From the NCBI GenBank assembly GCA_015066065.1, contig SVPB01000008.1, forward strand, positions 1 through 41,784: a stretch of DNA of 41,784 nucleotides. The letters are read 5' to 3'. The notes beneath the pieces are model-generated. The model was not told where the DNA came from. It did not search any database and saw only the letters and a list, made by a program, of their open reading frames with translations. Shown here one piece after another: positions 8,273-16,970 of this stretch. The translations under genes and the position numbers were made by a program. This DNA is from Oscillospiraceae bacterium. GTDB lineage: Bacteria; Bacillota; Clostridia; Oscillospirales; Acutalibacteraceae. The stretch's first letter is position 1; the number at the start of each line of letters is the position of its first letter.

Positions 8273-9673
8273 ATGAACAGAATCAACACGCTGCTGCGCC
8301 AGGACAAGCTTTTTTGGCCGGAGCTGCTGTTTAAGGTGGTGTATCTGATCCACCTGCTGGCCTGCTTTAATCCGTATATTGACGGCACCTTCCCGGTTAA
8401 GGTGACCCTGCTGGGCACCATGGCCTTGGGTGGATTGCTGCTTTTGTGCCGCCTGCTGGATATCAAGGTGTACTTCCGTACCCCCGGTCTGCCTTTGCTG
8501 CTGGCGTTTCTGGTGAGCTTTGCGGTGCCGTCGTTTCTGCTGTACCGCTATGCGCTGGTGGACAGCCTCAAGACCTTCATCTGGATGACCTTCCAGTTTG
8601 CCATCCTGTTTGCCTTCAGCACCCGACGCCCGGCCGCCCGTGCCAAGCAGGAGCTGGCGGTGGTAGGCACCGCCATCGGCGCCTTCATCACGGTGGAGAA
8701 CCTTATCAGCATCCTGATGGCCTTTGACGGCTACTTTAAGGTGTACGAGAAGCCGGACGGCACCTCGGCGGTCACCGGTCTTGCCTGGTGGGGACGGCTG
8801 TATGGGGTGCATGGCGACCCCAATTACGCCTGCGTGTACACCATCGCGACCGTGCTTCTGTGCGCCTATCTGTTTATCAAGTACCCTCGGCTGTGGGTGC
8901 GTATCGTCACCGGTGTGGCGGCGCTGATCAACCTTCTGTTTATCGCCTTTACCGCTTCCCGTACCGGGCTTATCTGCCTGACGCTGGGGGTGGCGGTGTT
9001 TGCCTTTAGCTGGTGCATGGGGCAGTTTGCCGTGCGCCGTGTGCTTAAGGCATTGGCGGTGACGGCGGTGCTGTGTCTGGCGGTGGTAGGCTTCAGCGAG
9101 GTGGCCGTGTCCGGCTTTAACGCCTACCATAGCCACCGGCAGGAGATGAGCCAGCCGGGCACCCAGCCGCCGGACGAGCCGGAGGATCCCGGCGCCACCA
9201 TTGGCCGCACCGAGGAGGAGCTGCAGGGAGATCCCACCAACCGCCGCTTGGATATCTGGGGCAGTGGTTTGGAGATCGTAAGGGACAACCCGGTCCTCGG
9301 CATCGGGTTTGAGAACGTGCTGGGCTATGCCGACGACCGGCTGCCCGACACCTACATTGTCAACAACGACCTGACCCGGTTTGACGCCTTCCACAACACG
9401 GTGGTGGACGTGCTGGTCAGCCAAGGCGCCGTGGGTGTCCTGCTGGCCGGTGCCTTTGCGGTGTGGTTTGTCATCCATTGTGCCAAACGGGTGGGCAAGC
9501 AATACACCCGGCACCGCCCGGAGCTGTGTCTGTGCTTGGCGGTGGTGGCCAGCGGTCTGGCCAGCACCATGTTCCTCTCCCACGTGTTCTTTGTTAACAT
9601 CGCCTCCACCGGCGTGTTCTGGCTGTTTGCCGGCTACTTAGCGTATTTCACCACCGTGGAGGAAGCGGAATAA
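8273..9673 (+). CDS. O-antigen polymerase/ligase-like membrane protein (Wzy/WaaL family)
   Basis: A 466-residue polytopic membrane protein with about 10-12 hydrophobic segments. The large outside loop (about 275-390) includes GNPxxRxxIW-like NRRLDIWGSG, VLGIGFENV and DAFHNTVVDVLVSQG, matching the Wzy_C pattern in which a His in the periplasmic or outer loop is needed for polymerisation. It is expected to join lipid-linked repeat units on the outer face of the membrane. Last gene of the plus-strand operon; a strong terminator follows. The partner flippase lies in the facing operon. Ligase and polymerase roles cannot be told apart here, though in a Gram-positive a polymerase is more likely. Confidence 0.82.
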   Translation: MNRINTLLRQDKLFWPELLFKVVYLIHLLACFNPYIDGTFPVKVTLLGTMALGGLLLLCRLLDIKVYFRTPGLPLLLAFLVSFAVPSFLLYRYALVDSLKTFIWMTFQFAILFAFSTRRPAARAKQELAVVGTAIGAFITVENLISILMAFDGYFKVYEKPDGTSAVTGLAWWGRLYGVHGDPNYACVYTIATVLLCAYLFIKYPRLWVRIVTGVAALINLLFIAFTASRTGLICLTLGVAVFAFSWCMGQFAVRRVLKALAVTAVLCLAVVGFSEVAVSGFNAYHSHRQEMSQPGTQPPDEPEDPGATIGRTEEELQGDPTNRRLDIWGSGLEIVRDNPVLGIGFENVLGYADDRLPDTYIVNNDLTRFDAFHNTVVDVLVSQGAVGVLLAGAFAVWFVIHCAKRVGKQYTRHRPELCLCLAVVASGLASTMFLSHVFFVNIASTGVFWLFAGYLAYFTTVEEAE

Positions 9674-9682
9674 CCTATACGG

Positions 9683-9713
9683 AAGCCCCCGAAGGCATCG
9701 CCTTCGGGGGCTT
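9683..9713 (+). terminator. Terminator of the plus-strand polysaccharide operon
   Basis: A perfect 14-base stem (AAGCCCCCGAAGGC, 9683-9696) with a three-base loop, ending in GGGGGCTTTG. It lies 10 bases after the polymerase stop. Confidence 0.85.
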
Positions 9714-9725
9714 TGCTTATTATAT

Positions 9726-9754
9726 TTGACATCGGCAAAGATTGATTGTATAAT
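9726..9754 (+). promoter_or_regulatory. Consensus sigma-A promoter of the lipoprotein gene
   Basis: Perfect TTGACA (9726-9731), 17-base spacer and perfect TATAAT (9749-9754). One of the strongest promoters in the window; the lipoprotein start is 33 bases downstream. Confidence 0.85.
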
Positions 9755-9786
9755 GATAAATGAAAAAGGTGAAGGAGGTGTGCTAT

Positions 9787-10737
9787 ATGCTTAAAAAACA
9801 AGTATGGCGTGGGTTGACCGTCGTGGTGGGTATGCTGTTCCTTATGAGTGGCTGTGCCGGCGGCGCTACCCCCGGCACGTCCGAGCCGGCGGCCGTGGAG
9901 ACGGCGTCCTTGGCGCAGTGGGGGATCGCTCCCGTCAGCTTTGGGCAGACGGGGGATGGACTCACCATGGCAGGCCGCACCGTGTCTTTTGCCGAGGAGG
10001 CTCTTGCCCGGACAGCACCGGCGCCCCGGGCTACCGTCCGGTATGAGCCTCGGGTGGAGAAGCCCGTTACCTTGATGGAGCAGCTGGCCATCCCCACCGA
10101 CACCCCTCTGGCGCAAAGCGACCTGAACACCCAGTACAGCAACGACCGGTACCGCATCAAGATCTATCCCAACGGTAACTTCTCGCTGTACGCCCAGGAG
10201 TCGGCCCAAGGGGTGGAGGCCATCACCCTCTCCGACCAAGCGTGCGTGCAAATCGCCGAGGAGTTTCTGCGCAAGGCCGGGCTTTTGTGTGATGACTTAG
10301 TGCGAAAAGAGGCGTTGGGGCAGGATACGGCCACCAACCAATCCGGCACCGTCGTTGTCAGCAAGGTGGTCAAGTTCCAGCCCAAGCTGGGCACGGACGC
10401 TCGCTTGCTGGGGAACACCCGGGTGTCGGTGCGCATCGCCCCGGACGGCACGGTGACGGAGCTTATCTACAACCACCTGCATTACCAAAAGGAAGCGGCG
10501 CTTCCTCTGCTGACCCCGGAACAAGCCCTACAGCAGGCGCTCGATAGCAAGGATGCCACGGCGCTGCTGCTGGAGGCACCCGAGGGGATCGGCACGGCGC
10601 TGACCGTCAGCAAGGTGACCCTGACCTACTACGAGAACGTCATGCACGACCAGCCGGTACAGTATCCGGTCTACGTGTTGGAGGGCGGCAGTGCGGAGCT
10701 GCCTTTCGCCATCAGCGTGTGTGCGGTGAAGTTCTAA
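9787..10737 (+). CDS. Lipoprotein of unknown function
   Basis: A 316-residue predicted lipoprotein. ATG at 9787 follows GGAGGT with 7-base spacing; an upstream in-frame ATG at 9760 lacks a ribosome site. The signal peptide ends in the lipobox LMSGC, with the lipid-modified Cys about 22 residues in, followed by a Gly/Ala/Thr-rich tether. The mature part contains paired alpha/beta units such as ITLSDQACVQIAEEFLRKAGLL and LTPEQALQQAL, each followed by beta strands, resembling PepSY-like or YycH-type extracytoplasmic modules, but no family is firmly recognised. It has its own strong promoter and terminator between the two polysaccharide operons, so a role in polymer export or sensing is possible but only inferred from place. 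Confidence 0.75.
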   Translation: MLKKQVWRGLTVVVGMLFLMSGCAGGATPGTSEPAAVETASLAQWGIAPVSFGQTGDGLTMAGRTVSFAEEALARTAPAPRATVRYEPRVEKPVTLMEQLAIPTDTPLAQSDLNTQYSNDRYRIKIYPNGNFSLYAQESAQGVEAITLSDQACVQIAEEFLRKAGLLCDDLVRKEALGQDTATNQSGTVVVSKVVKFQPKLGTDARLLGNTRVSVRIAPDGTVTELIYNHLHYQKEAALPLLTPEQALQQALDSKDATALLLEAPEGIGTALTVSKVTLTYYENVMHDQPVQYPVYVLEGGSAELPFAISVCAVKF

Positions 10738-10747
10738 ACACAAGCAA

Positions 10748-10778
10748 CAAGGCTCCCGTGGTTCACACGGGAGCCTTG
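10748..10778. terminator. Bidirectional terminator between convergent genes
   Basis: A perfect 13-base stem, CAAGGCTCCCGTG (10748-10760) against CACGGGAGCCTTG (10766-10778), with the T-rich TCTTTATTTT following on the plus strand. It serves the lipoprotein gene and probably the FrhB-like gene on the other strand. Confidence 0.8.
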
Positions 10779-10781
10779 TCT

Positions 10782-11759
10782 TTATTTTGTCAGCTTGTTC
10801 CACACCTTTTTGACCGCTTTGTAGGGGAGGAGGAGCAGCCGCAGCTCCACCAGATACCGCCGGTAGGCGGTCTCAAAGCCGTGTTGCTCCACCGACCGGC
10901 AAAAGCGCTCGGTCATGGGGTGGATGGGGGTGTGGGTGGTCAAGGGCGGATTGTTGGCAATGGCGGTGTCCCGGGGCACCGGCCGGATCTCGAAGTATTC
11001 CCCGGCGGCCTCCAGCAGGGCCTGCCCCTGAGGGGTGTTGACCAGCACCACCGAGGTGCCGTCCTCATTGATGGGCACCTCCGGATGGGAACGGTGCCCC
11101 CAGAAATCCCCGATGGTCAGGTCGCCCTGCCGCCGCAGGGTGTTGAACCGACAGCCGTTGCAGGCCGGGGTCAGCGCAATGTTGGAATAAAACACCTTGG
11201 CGTACTTGTTTTTGGCCGGGTGAAAGGGTTCCCGGAAGGTACTGCCGTCGGCAAAGGTCACCAGCAGGCCGCCGGCCTCCCAGCCCTCGTCCTTGTTGCG
11301 AAAGCAGATGTCGGTCACCGCCGTGCCCTGCTGTTTTTCCAGATACTGCAGATACGCCTCCAGCACGTGGGGCCGGGGAGCGCCGTGGCAGATGATATCC
11401 ACCAGATACAGCCGGTCGCTGTCCCCCACAAACTTACGCACGGCGGCGCATTGGCAGGGGGTGCCGCAGAACAGCACCGGGGTGCCTGCGGCCACCGTAT
11501 CCCGGATCGCCGGGAGGGCGCCGTTCATGTCGCTCTTGACGTACTTGGAGCCGCTGAAGCGAACCACCCGGTCATCGGGGTAGCCCACCACGTGGGCGCC
11601 CTTTTCCCGGGTAAACTGGGTGCCGTACACCGTGCCGCCCATGGCCAGCACCGCCTGCGCCAGCGCCCGGAAAGCGCCGCCGGAGGAACAGCCCTTGAGC
11701 TGTTCCCCGTCCCGGAGCCACCCGATCACATAGTCTTGTACAAAGCTGTTTTCGCTCAT
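10782..11759 (-). CDS. FrhB-like (coenzyme F420 hydrogenase beta C-terminal) polysaccharide-cluster protein, no ferredoxin domain
   Basis: A 325-residue protein of the FrhB_FdhB family common in capsule clusters. It shows CSSGGAF, the Cys-rich CGTPCQCAAVRKF, DIICHGAP, and the C-terminal ACNGCRF followed by DLTIGDFWG. Family members in capsule loci usually start with a ferredoxin domain carrying CxxCxxC repeats. Here the protein begins directly at the FrhB_N region and no ferredoxin-like frame precedes it. The start ATG at 11757-11759 overlaps the flippase stop as ATGA; an upstream ATG at 11780 is also in frame. Last gene of the minus-strand polysaccharide operon. Its reaction is not established; reduction or oxidation of a sugar or a flavin-dependent step is the usual guess. 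Confidence 0.78.
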   Translation of the reverse strand: MSENSFVQDYVIGWLRDGEQLKGCSSGGAFRALAQAVLAMGGTVYGTQFTREKGAHVVGYPDDRVVRFSGSKYVKSDMNGALPAIRDTVAAGTPVLFCGTPCQCAAVRKFVGDSDRLYLVDIICHGAPRPHVLEAYLQYLEKQQGTAVTDICFRNKDEGWEAGGLLVTFADGSTFREPFHPAKNKYAKVFYSNIALTPACNGCRFNTLRRQGDLTIGDFWGHRSHPEVPINEDGTSVVLVNTPQGQALLEAAGEYFEIRPVPRDTAIANNPPLTTHTPIHPMTERFCRSVEQHGFETAYRRYLVELRLLLLPYKAVKKVWNKLTK

Positions 11760-13162
11760 CGTTTCACCATCTTCAGACATTTTTTAGCCACCTTGAGGAG
11801 GGTGCGTGTGTGTAGCACCAGCACCGCCGCCAGGCAAGCCGCCGACAGATACCACAGGGAGTAGAACCAAGTGAAGATCACCGCTTCCCCCACCAGCAGG
11901 AGGCCGGTGGCCGCTTCCCGTAAGGGATCGGTGTCCAGGGCAAGGTGCCGACGGGTGTCCAGCTTACGCACGTAGCACAGCACAAAGTAGCTGATGCAGG
12001 TGGACACGGCGGCTCCCAAGGCGCTGTGCCACGCCTGGATGAGGAAGAAGTTAAGGGCAATGTTGACCACCGCAGCCACCAGATTGGTCACAAAGGCCAT
12101 GCCGGTGTGCTTAAAGGTGGTGTACACGGTGCCCAGCAGCTGGGCCTTGGAGTAGAAGTAGGTGGACACCACCAACAGGGGCACAAACTGCCACGCCGGG
12201 GCGTAGCTGTCGGCGGCCATAACGTTGACAAACAGCTTGGAGGCCAGGATAGAAACACCGCACAGCACCGCCACCGCCGCATCAATGATACGGTAGATCT
12301 GGGAATAGAAGGAGCGCAGACGGGCGTCCTCCGCCGCTTCGTTGGCGGAGATCTGCCATGCCTGCATGAGTACCCCCACCACAATGGTGATGATGGTGGG
12401 CACCTTGTAGGCGATGGCGAACAGCCCGTTTTCCTCCACGCTGACGAAGTGGGAGATCATAAACCGGTTGGAGCTGTTGGAGATCCACCAGCACATGGTG
12501 TTGGGGATGAGGGGGATGCTGAAGATAAACAGGGTGCGGCAAAGGGAACGGGAAAACAGCCGCAGGGAGAACGCCCGGTATAGCCGGGCTGTGATGATCA
12601 GGAACACCGCCGACACGACGTTGCCCACGATGTAGCCCATCATGTAGCCGATAATGCCCAGCTTGGCCACCGAGAGGAAGAAGATGTTGGAGGCAACGGT
12701 GGCACCGGTGAGCAGCATGTTGTCCACGGTGAACAGGAGGGTCTTATCGATGGCCTTGACGTACAAGGAGCAGTTGGTGCGGAAGATGTTGACGCACACG
12801 TAGGCCGCCACTGTAAAGAGGTACTGCACCGTCTCACGCTCGTGGATAAAGGGGGTGGCCAGCAGGCAAAGCGCCAGCGCCGCTATGGTACAGAGGATGT
12901 TGATAATGTTGCCGTTGGAGAACACCGCCTTGGGGTTGTAGTGCTTGTCCATGGCGTAGCGGAAGATGGCTTCCGAGATGGTCATGGACACGACGGGAAT
13001 GAGCAGGGAGGCGATGTTCTGCAGATTGTCCACAATACCGTACTCGGCGGTGTTGAGGATGTTGGTATAGTAGGGTAACAGCAGATATTGGATCATCTTG
13101 GAACCCACCGTACCCAGAGAAAGGATCAGCGTATTGCTGACCAGCTTGGAAGATCTGTTCAA
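11756..13162 (-). CDS. Polysaccharide flippase (Wzx/MATE-like oligosaccharide exporter)
   Basis: A polytopic membrane protein of 468 residues with 12-14 hydrophobic segments, of the PST/MOP flippase superfamily. The N-terminus LGTVGSKMIQYLLLPYYTNIL matches the first-helix pattern of Gram-positive Wzx proteins, and EYGIVDNLQN is a typical first-loop motif. It should flip lipid-linked repeat units to the outside for the polymerase in the facing operon. TTG at 13160-13162 is the likely start because GAAAGGAG lies eight bases ahead; the longer reading from 13210 has no ribosome site and overlaps the pyruvyltransferase gene. Its 3' end overlaps the FrhB-like gene by four bases. Confidence 0.85.
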   Translation of the reverse strand: MNRSSKLVSNTLILSLGTVGSKMIQYLLLPYYTNILNTAEYGIVDNLQNIASLLIPVVSMTISEAIFRYAMDKHYNPKAVFSNGNIINILCTIAALALCLLATPFIHERETVQYLFTVAAYVCVNIFRTNCSLYVKAIDKTLLFTVDNMLLTGATVASNIFFLSVAKLGIIGYMMGYIVGNVVSAVFLIITARLYRAFSLRLFSRSLCRTLFIFSIPLIPNTMCWWISNSSNRFMISHFVSVEENGLFAIAYKVPTIITIVVGVLMQAWQISANEAAEDARLRSFYSQIYRIIDAAVAVLCGVSILASKLFVNVMAADSYAPAWQFVPLLVVSTYFYSKAQLLGTVYTTFKHTGMAFVTNLVAAVVNIALNFFLIQAWHSALGAAVSTCISYFVLCYVRKLDTRRHLALDTDPLREAATGLLLVGEAVIFTWFYSLWYLSAACLAAVLVLHTRTLLKVAKKCLKMVKR

Positions 13163-13176
13163 GATGGTTACTCCTT

Positions 13177-14283
13177 TCAGCCGATAGCCTCCTGCAGCAG
13201 CCGCCGGCAACGCTGCCGTTCGGCTTCCAGGATGGCCTGCACCGGCCGGTAGTCGATGGGGGCATCGATATCCAGATCATCCCCCAGCAGGCGGTGGGAC
13301 AGCCCCACCTTTTCCAGCAGATCGACCATACGGCTGGAGGTGCCCTCCATGGGGACACAGACAAACTGCTTCTGGAACAGCACCGAGAACACCGTGCCGT
13401 GGAAGGAGTTGGTCACCACATACCGGGCATCCTGCAGGTACCGCAGGAATTCGATGGGATCGGCGGTGTACTTGGAGATGGAGTGCTTGCCGTACCGCCG
13501 CCGCAGGTCAAAGAACAAGACCGGCAGGCCGGTCTCACGGCTCAGGCGGTTGGCATAGGCGATCATATGATCGTCCACCTTCAGGCTGTATACCAGAATA
13601 TAGTCCTTGTTGACCGGGCGCCGGGTGGTGATGAGCTGCTGCCACCGGGTCGGGTCGATGAGCAGGGTGGGATCCAGCACCACCTCCACCGGCTTGTCGC
13701 ACAGAGAGGCAATGAGCCGCTGGGCGCTGGGCTCCCGGACGGTGACGGTATCCATCGGCTCCAGCAGCCGCACCAGATCGGCGGCATCCTTCTCCTCCAG
13801 GGCGGACAGCCCGATGCTGGCGGCGTAGGATACCTTGCGCGCCTGCGGATCAAAGGGGGCGGCAAAGTAGAGAGGATCCATCCCCTTGGTGATACGGGGG
13901 TTCCATATCTGGTCACTGCCGCATACGTAGGCGTCGTAGGTAAGCTCCTTGGCCAATGCCGGGGTGAGGGTCTCAAAATGCCGGCGGCTCAGCCGGTACA
14001 TCTCCTTGCGGTAACGGGCGAATTTCCATTCCCGTCGGATGCGCAGGGGGGAGAACAGCAGGGTGTTGGCGTAGAACATAGCCAGCCGCTTGGGGTTACG
14101 ACCGCATTCCCGGTGCAGGCTCTTAATGAACACCCCAAAGGTGTCCTCCACCGCCCGGGGGCGATAGTCGATGATCTCGCACGCATAGCCCAGGTCACGC
14201 AGGGACTCCTGCAGGGCATACGCCTGCAGGCAGGAGCCGTGGTTGCGTGCGCGGTGCTCGGTGAGTATGGCAGTTGTTTTCAT
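13177..14283 (-). CDS. Polysaccharide pyruvyl transferase family protein
   Basis: A 368-residue protein of the CsaB/WcaK-type pyruvyltransferase family, which adds ketal pyruvate from phosphoenolpyruvate to sugars of wall or capsule polymers. The N-terminus has HRARNHGSCLQAYAL, the usual N-x-G-x-x-L-Q-A-Y/A pattern. YVCGSDQIWNP near residue 119-129 is the hallmark of the family. Other features are SYAASIG, VREPSAQRLI and, near the C-terminus, VTNSFHGTVFSVLF, the S-F/R-H-G-T active-site motif. It leads the minus-strand operon with the flippase and FrhB-like protein from a good promoter. Pyruvylated polymers can anchor SLH proteins, but no SLH protein is in this window. Confidence 0.87.
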   Translation of the reverse strand: MKTTAILTEHRARNHGSCLQAYALQESLRDLGYACEIIDYRPRAVEDTFGVFIKSLHRECGRNPKRLAMFYANTLLFSPLRIRREWKFARYRKEMYRLSRRHFETLTPALAKELTYDAYVCGSDQIWNPRITKGMDPLYFAAPFDPQARKVSYAASIGLSALEEKDAADLVRLLEPMDTVTVREPSAQRLIASLCDKPVEVVLDPTLLIDPTRWQQLITTRRPVNKDYILVYSLKVDDHMIAYANRLSRETGLPVLFFDLRRRYGKHSISKYTADPIEFLRYLQDARYVVTNSFHGTVFSVLFQKQFVCVPMEGTSSRMVDLLEKVGLSHRLLGDDLDIDAPIDYRPVQAILEAERQRCRRLLQEAIG

Positions 14284-14336
14284 CAGCGGTATCCTCGCTT
14301 GTCATTTGTCATTAGTGTTTGGACATACCTTCCAAA

Positions 14337-14365
14337 ATTATACACTAAATGTTCGCCATCGTCAA
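14337..14365 (-). promoter_or_regulatory. Sigma-A promoter of the minus-strand polysaccharide operon
   Basis: On the minus strand: TTGACG (14365-14360), 17-base spacer, perfect TATAAT (14342-14337). The start codon lies about 53 bases downstream. Confidence 0.75.
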
Positions 14366-14372
14366 GTAAGAA

Positions 14373-14394
14373 AGCCCGGAGCATGCTCCGGGCT
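14373..14394 (-). terminator. Terminator of the sortase-LCP-propeller operon
   Basis: A fully palindromic 22-base hairpin centred on GCATGC (AGCCCGGAGCA at 14373-14383), just beyond the propeller gene stop, followed on the minus strand by TTTCTT. It also insulates the divergent polysaccharide promoter. Confidence 0.7.
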
Positions 14395-14400
14395 TACACT

Positions 14401-15900
14401 TTATTCTCCAAACCGGATGGCGTACACGTCGCAATCGGTCATCTGCAGGGTCAGGGTCACCGGCTTACCGGCCAGTCGTGCCACCGCCCCGTCATCCTCA
14501 AACCGGATGCGCTTATCGGTGGCGTTACCGAACATGGCGCAGGAGGTAACGCTTTCCTCTGCGCCGGTGAGGGTGACGACCACGCTGCCCCGGGCGGAGG
14601 TCTGCAGGTTCATATACAGCCGACTGCCGTCGTAGATAAAGGGCTTGGTTACCGCCTCCACCGGGTCACCGGCGGCATGCAGGGACACAAAGCCATCCTT
14701 GCGGATGGTATAGCCCACCAACTGGTTGGGGCTGACCACCGAGCGAAAGTTTTCCCGCAGGATGAGCATATACTCACTCTCGGCGCCGGGGATGGCGGCC
14801 GGCACCTCGATGAGGGCAGGGGCCGCCTGCCCGTCACCGTACACAAACCCGTTGGGGTTCTCCGGGGGAGGCGGCAGGATGGCCTCGTCGTACTTGGTAA
14901 ACTGCAGACCGTCCCGGCTGCACATAAAGAGACCGTCCGAGATGGCCAGACCGAACCGAGCCATCTTGTTCATCCGGATCAGGCGATCCTCCCGGCCGCA
15001 CAGCTCGTCGTAGGCTGGAGTCCAGCTCTTGCGTTCCACGTACCGCATGGGGAAGGCCACCAGCAGGTGGGGCGCCCGGGGGTAGGGAAACACGCCGTTG
15101 GTGTATAGCTGGTAGTCGTTACCGGTGGTCTTAATGAGCTGCTGGGGCGTCCACCGGATGCCGTCCGGGGAGGTCATCACACGCACGTCACGCATAAAGG
15201 AGGCGGTACCGTCTCCCGGCTCCCGCATGAGGAACCGTTCCGGGTCGTACAGCGCATTGGCCACCGCATCGGTGAAGGAGCGATCCATCACGTCTCCGCC
15301 GGGGGCCTGGTCGTGTTCACCACGGAAATAGCAGAAATATTGCTGGTGAGCCTGGCTCCAGAACACCCGGTTGGCAGAGTCGAAGGCGCCGTCGTCGGTG
15401 AGTACCCGGCTCTTGGTAAAATGGATGCCATCGCTGCTCATGAGCATGATGAGGGCGGCGTGGCCGTACCACATGCAGGCCATTTTGTACCGTTCGTCCT
15501 CCGGGCAGGCAGGGTTGTCGTCGTAGGTCACCGACATGTTATCAAACCCGGCAAAGTCAAATTCCTTGAGCTGTTGCATGCTGAGGATGAAGTTGTTGTG
15601 GGTATCTCCTCGGAAATCCACCAGCCCCAGATCGGGGCGCTCCCAATGGAGACCGTCAGCGCTCTCGGCGTATCCCACATACCGTTCGGAGCCATGCTGG
15701 CAGACATAGTACAGCTTCCACCATCCCTGGGCGTAAATAGCGCAGGGAAAATAGACGTTGTTGCCCTCCCACGGTTTGTCCAGCACCATCAGCACCGGGC
15801 CACGTACCGGCTTGTGCACCTGCCGGGTGGCGGTGGTGCGCTGGGTGTCCAGCAGATAATCGTCAAAGAAGCATTCCCGGCGATTGGCGATAGTAAGCAT
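14401..15900 (-). CDS. Cytoplasmic five-bladed beta-propeller glycosidase-like protein
   Basis: A 499-residue protein resembling GH32/GH43-type five-bladed propellers. FFDDYLLD at residues 11-18 matches the opening strand found in many such proteins. Blade motifs are WWKLYYVCQ, VGYAESADGLHWERPDLGL (about 75-93), LIMLMSSDGIHF, RVMTSPDGIRW and GLAISDGLFMCSRDGLQF, with the S-x-D-G-x-x-W/F tag repeated once per blade. The last 90 residues form a beta-rich domain (VVVTLTGAEE). No signal peptide or membrane segment is visible, so it should act in the cytoplasm. It is third in an operon with a class B sortase and an LCP protein, 14 bases after the LCP stop with GGAGGT ahead of the start. The substrate is unknown; the enzyme call rests on fold only. 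Confidence 0.68.
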   Translation of the reverse strand: MLTIANRRECFFDDYLLDTQRTTATRQVHKPVRGPVLMVLDKPWEGNNVYFPCAIYAQGWWKLYYVCQHGSERYVGYAESADGLHWERPDLGLVDFRGDTHNNFILSMQQLKEFDFAGFDNMSVTYDDNPACPEDERYKMACMWYGHAALIMLMSSDGIHFTKSRVLTDDGAFDSANRVFWSQAHQQYFCYFRGEHDQAPGGDVMDRSFTDAVANALYDPERFLMREPGDGTASFMRDVRVMTSPDGIRWTPQQLIKTTGNDYQLYTNGVFPYPRAPHLLVAFPMRYVERKSWTPAYDELCGREDRLIRMNKMARFGLAISDGLFMCSRDGLQFTKYDEAILPPPPENPNGFVYGDGQAAPALIEVPAAIPGAESEYMLILRENFRSVVSPNQLVGYTIRKDGFVSLHAAGDPVEAVTKPFIYDGSRLYMNLQTSARGSVVVTLTGAEESVTSCAMFGNATDKRIRFEDDGAVARLAGKPVTLTLQMTDCDVYAIRFGE

Positions 15901-15914
15901 AGAGATAACCTCCG

Positions 15915-16970
15915 TTATTCTCCCTCCACCGGACGGTAGAAGGCTTCCAGTACGGTTTCATATACACTGGTACGGTCGGGATGGAACTCCACGTACTCCT
16001 CTCCCATGACCGTGTCGCCTTTAATGGACAGATATTGGATATTTCCCAGAGCGCTCAGGCTGTTGCTGGCCAGATAGGTCAGATCGGCCACGTCCAGGCT
16101 GCTGACCAGATAGGGCTCTGCCACATTGTACAGATCGGTGACCCGGGACAGGTCTTTGGCAATCTGCCCCTTGGCCTTCTTGATAAAAGCGGTCAAAAAC
16201 TGCTGTTGTCGCGTCTGGCGGCGGTTGTTGGCCTCCACGTCCGAGCCTCGGTACCGCACGTAGGGAGCGACGGTGTCCTTGGTCAGGGTGACGGTGTCGC
16301 CCTTTTTCACGTTCAGGGCGCCTTTGCGTACGTCCTCCGGGGCGGTGACGGTGACCCCGCCCACCTCGTGGGTCAGGGCGGACAGCCCGTCCAGATCAAT
16401 GGCCGCGTAGGCGTTGATATCCACCCCGTACAGCAGTCGCTTGGCAGAGGTGATCACGTTCTGACAGCTTTCCACGCCGGTAGCGCCATAGGCATAGGCA
16501 AGGCAGAGCTGGGCTTTTTTCACCCCGGCATAGCCGCCGCCCACGCCATAGATGTTGATGTCCACCATGCTTTCCCGGGATAGGGGAATGATCCGGGTCA
16601 CCCCCCGGGCGGTATCGATGGCCGCCACAAACAGGCTGTCTGCCTGCCCGTTCTGACCGTAGCCCAGATCGGTGGCGATGGCTTTTTTGTCCACCCCGAT
16701 GATGAGGACGGCTATCACGTCTTGGTTATACCGGTAATCCACCCCTTGGTAGGTGATACGGCTAAAGTCCTCCTCTGCGTCATCCAGCAGATCCTGGGGG
16801 GCGGACAGGGTGGAGCCCCGAGGCCGCAGGGTAGCCCGTCCCATCAGATACAGCACCCCAAACGTGCCGCACAGCAGAACCGCCACGGCGGCAATGCCTG
16901 CCAGAATACCGATGAGCCAGCGCTTCCACCGGCGCTGGGGCTTGGCGTGTTCAGAAGGTGTCTTGCTCAT
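15915..16970 (-). CDS. LCP (LytR-CpsA-Psr) family glycopolymer transferase
   Basis: A 351-residue membrane-anchored enzyme of the LCP family, which moves teichoic acid or capsule polymer from its undecaprenyl carrier to peptidoglycan outside the cell. A basic N-terminus precedes one membrane helix (about 18-43). The LCP core follows: VLIIGVDKK (about 88), GQADSLFVAAID with the conserved Asp, and IIPLSRESMVDI with the conserved Arg. The Arg-rich NNRRQTRQQQFL segment near residue 250 is the usual lipid-phosphate-binding R-x-x-R-Q-Q motif. Its start overlaps the sortase stop by 20 bases, so the two are translationally linked. Proximity to the polysaccharide operons suggests it attaches that polymer to the wall. 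Confidence 0.88.
   Translation of the reverse strand: MSKTPSEHAKPQRRWKRWLIGILAGIAAVAVLLCGTFGVLYLMGRATLRPRGSTLSAPQDLLDDAEEDFSRITYQGVDYRYNQDVIAVLIIGVDKKAIATDLGYGQNGQADSLFVAAIDTARGVTRIIPLSRESMVDINIYGVGGGYAGVKKAQLCLAYAYGATGVESCQNVITSAKRLLYGVDINAYAAIDLDGLSALTHEVGGVTVTAPEDVRKGALNVKKGDTVTLTKDTVAPYVRYRGSDVEANNRRQTRQQQFLTAFIKKAKGQIAKDLSRVTDLYNVAEPYLVSSLDVADLTYLASNSLSALGNIQYLSIKGDTVMGEEYVEFHPDRTSVYETVLEAFYRPVEGE

Noticed and set aside
8138-9583. Minus-strand open frame of 481 codons opposite the polymerase gene
   Set aside because: Gln/His-rich shadow composition, no ribosome site, and the plus strand encodes a clear Wzy-like membrane protein.
13294-15108. Plus-strand open frame of 604 codons opposite the pyruvyltransferase and propeller genes
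   Set aside because: It crosses two genes and their intergenic promoter and terminator, and shows no family motif.
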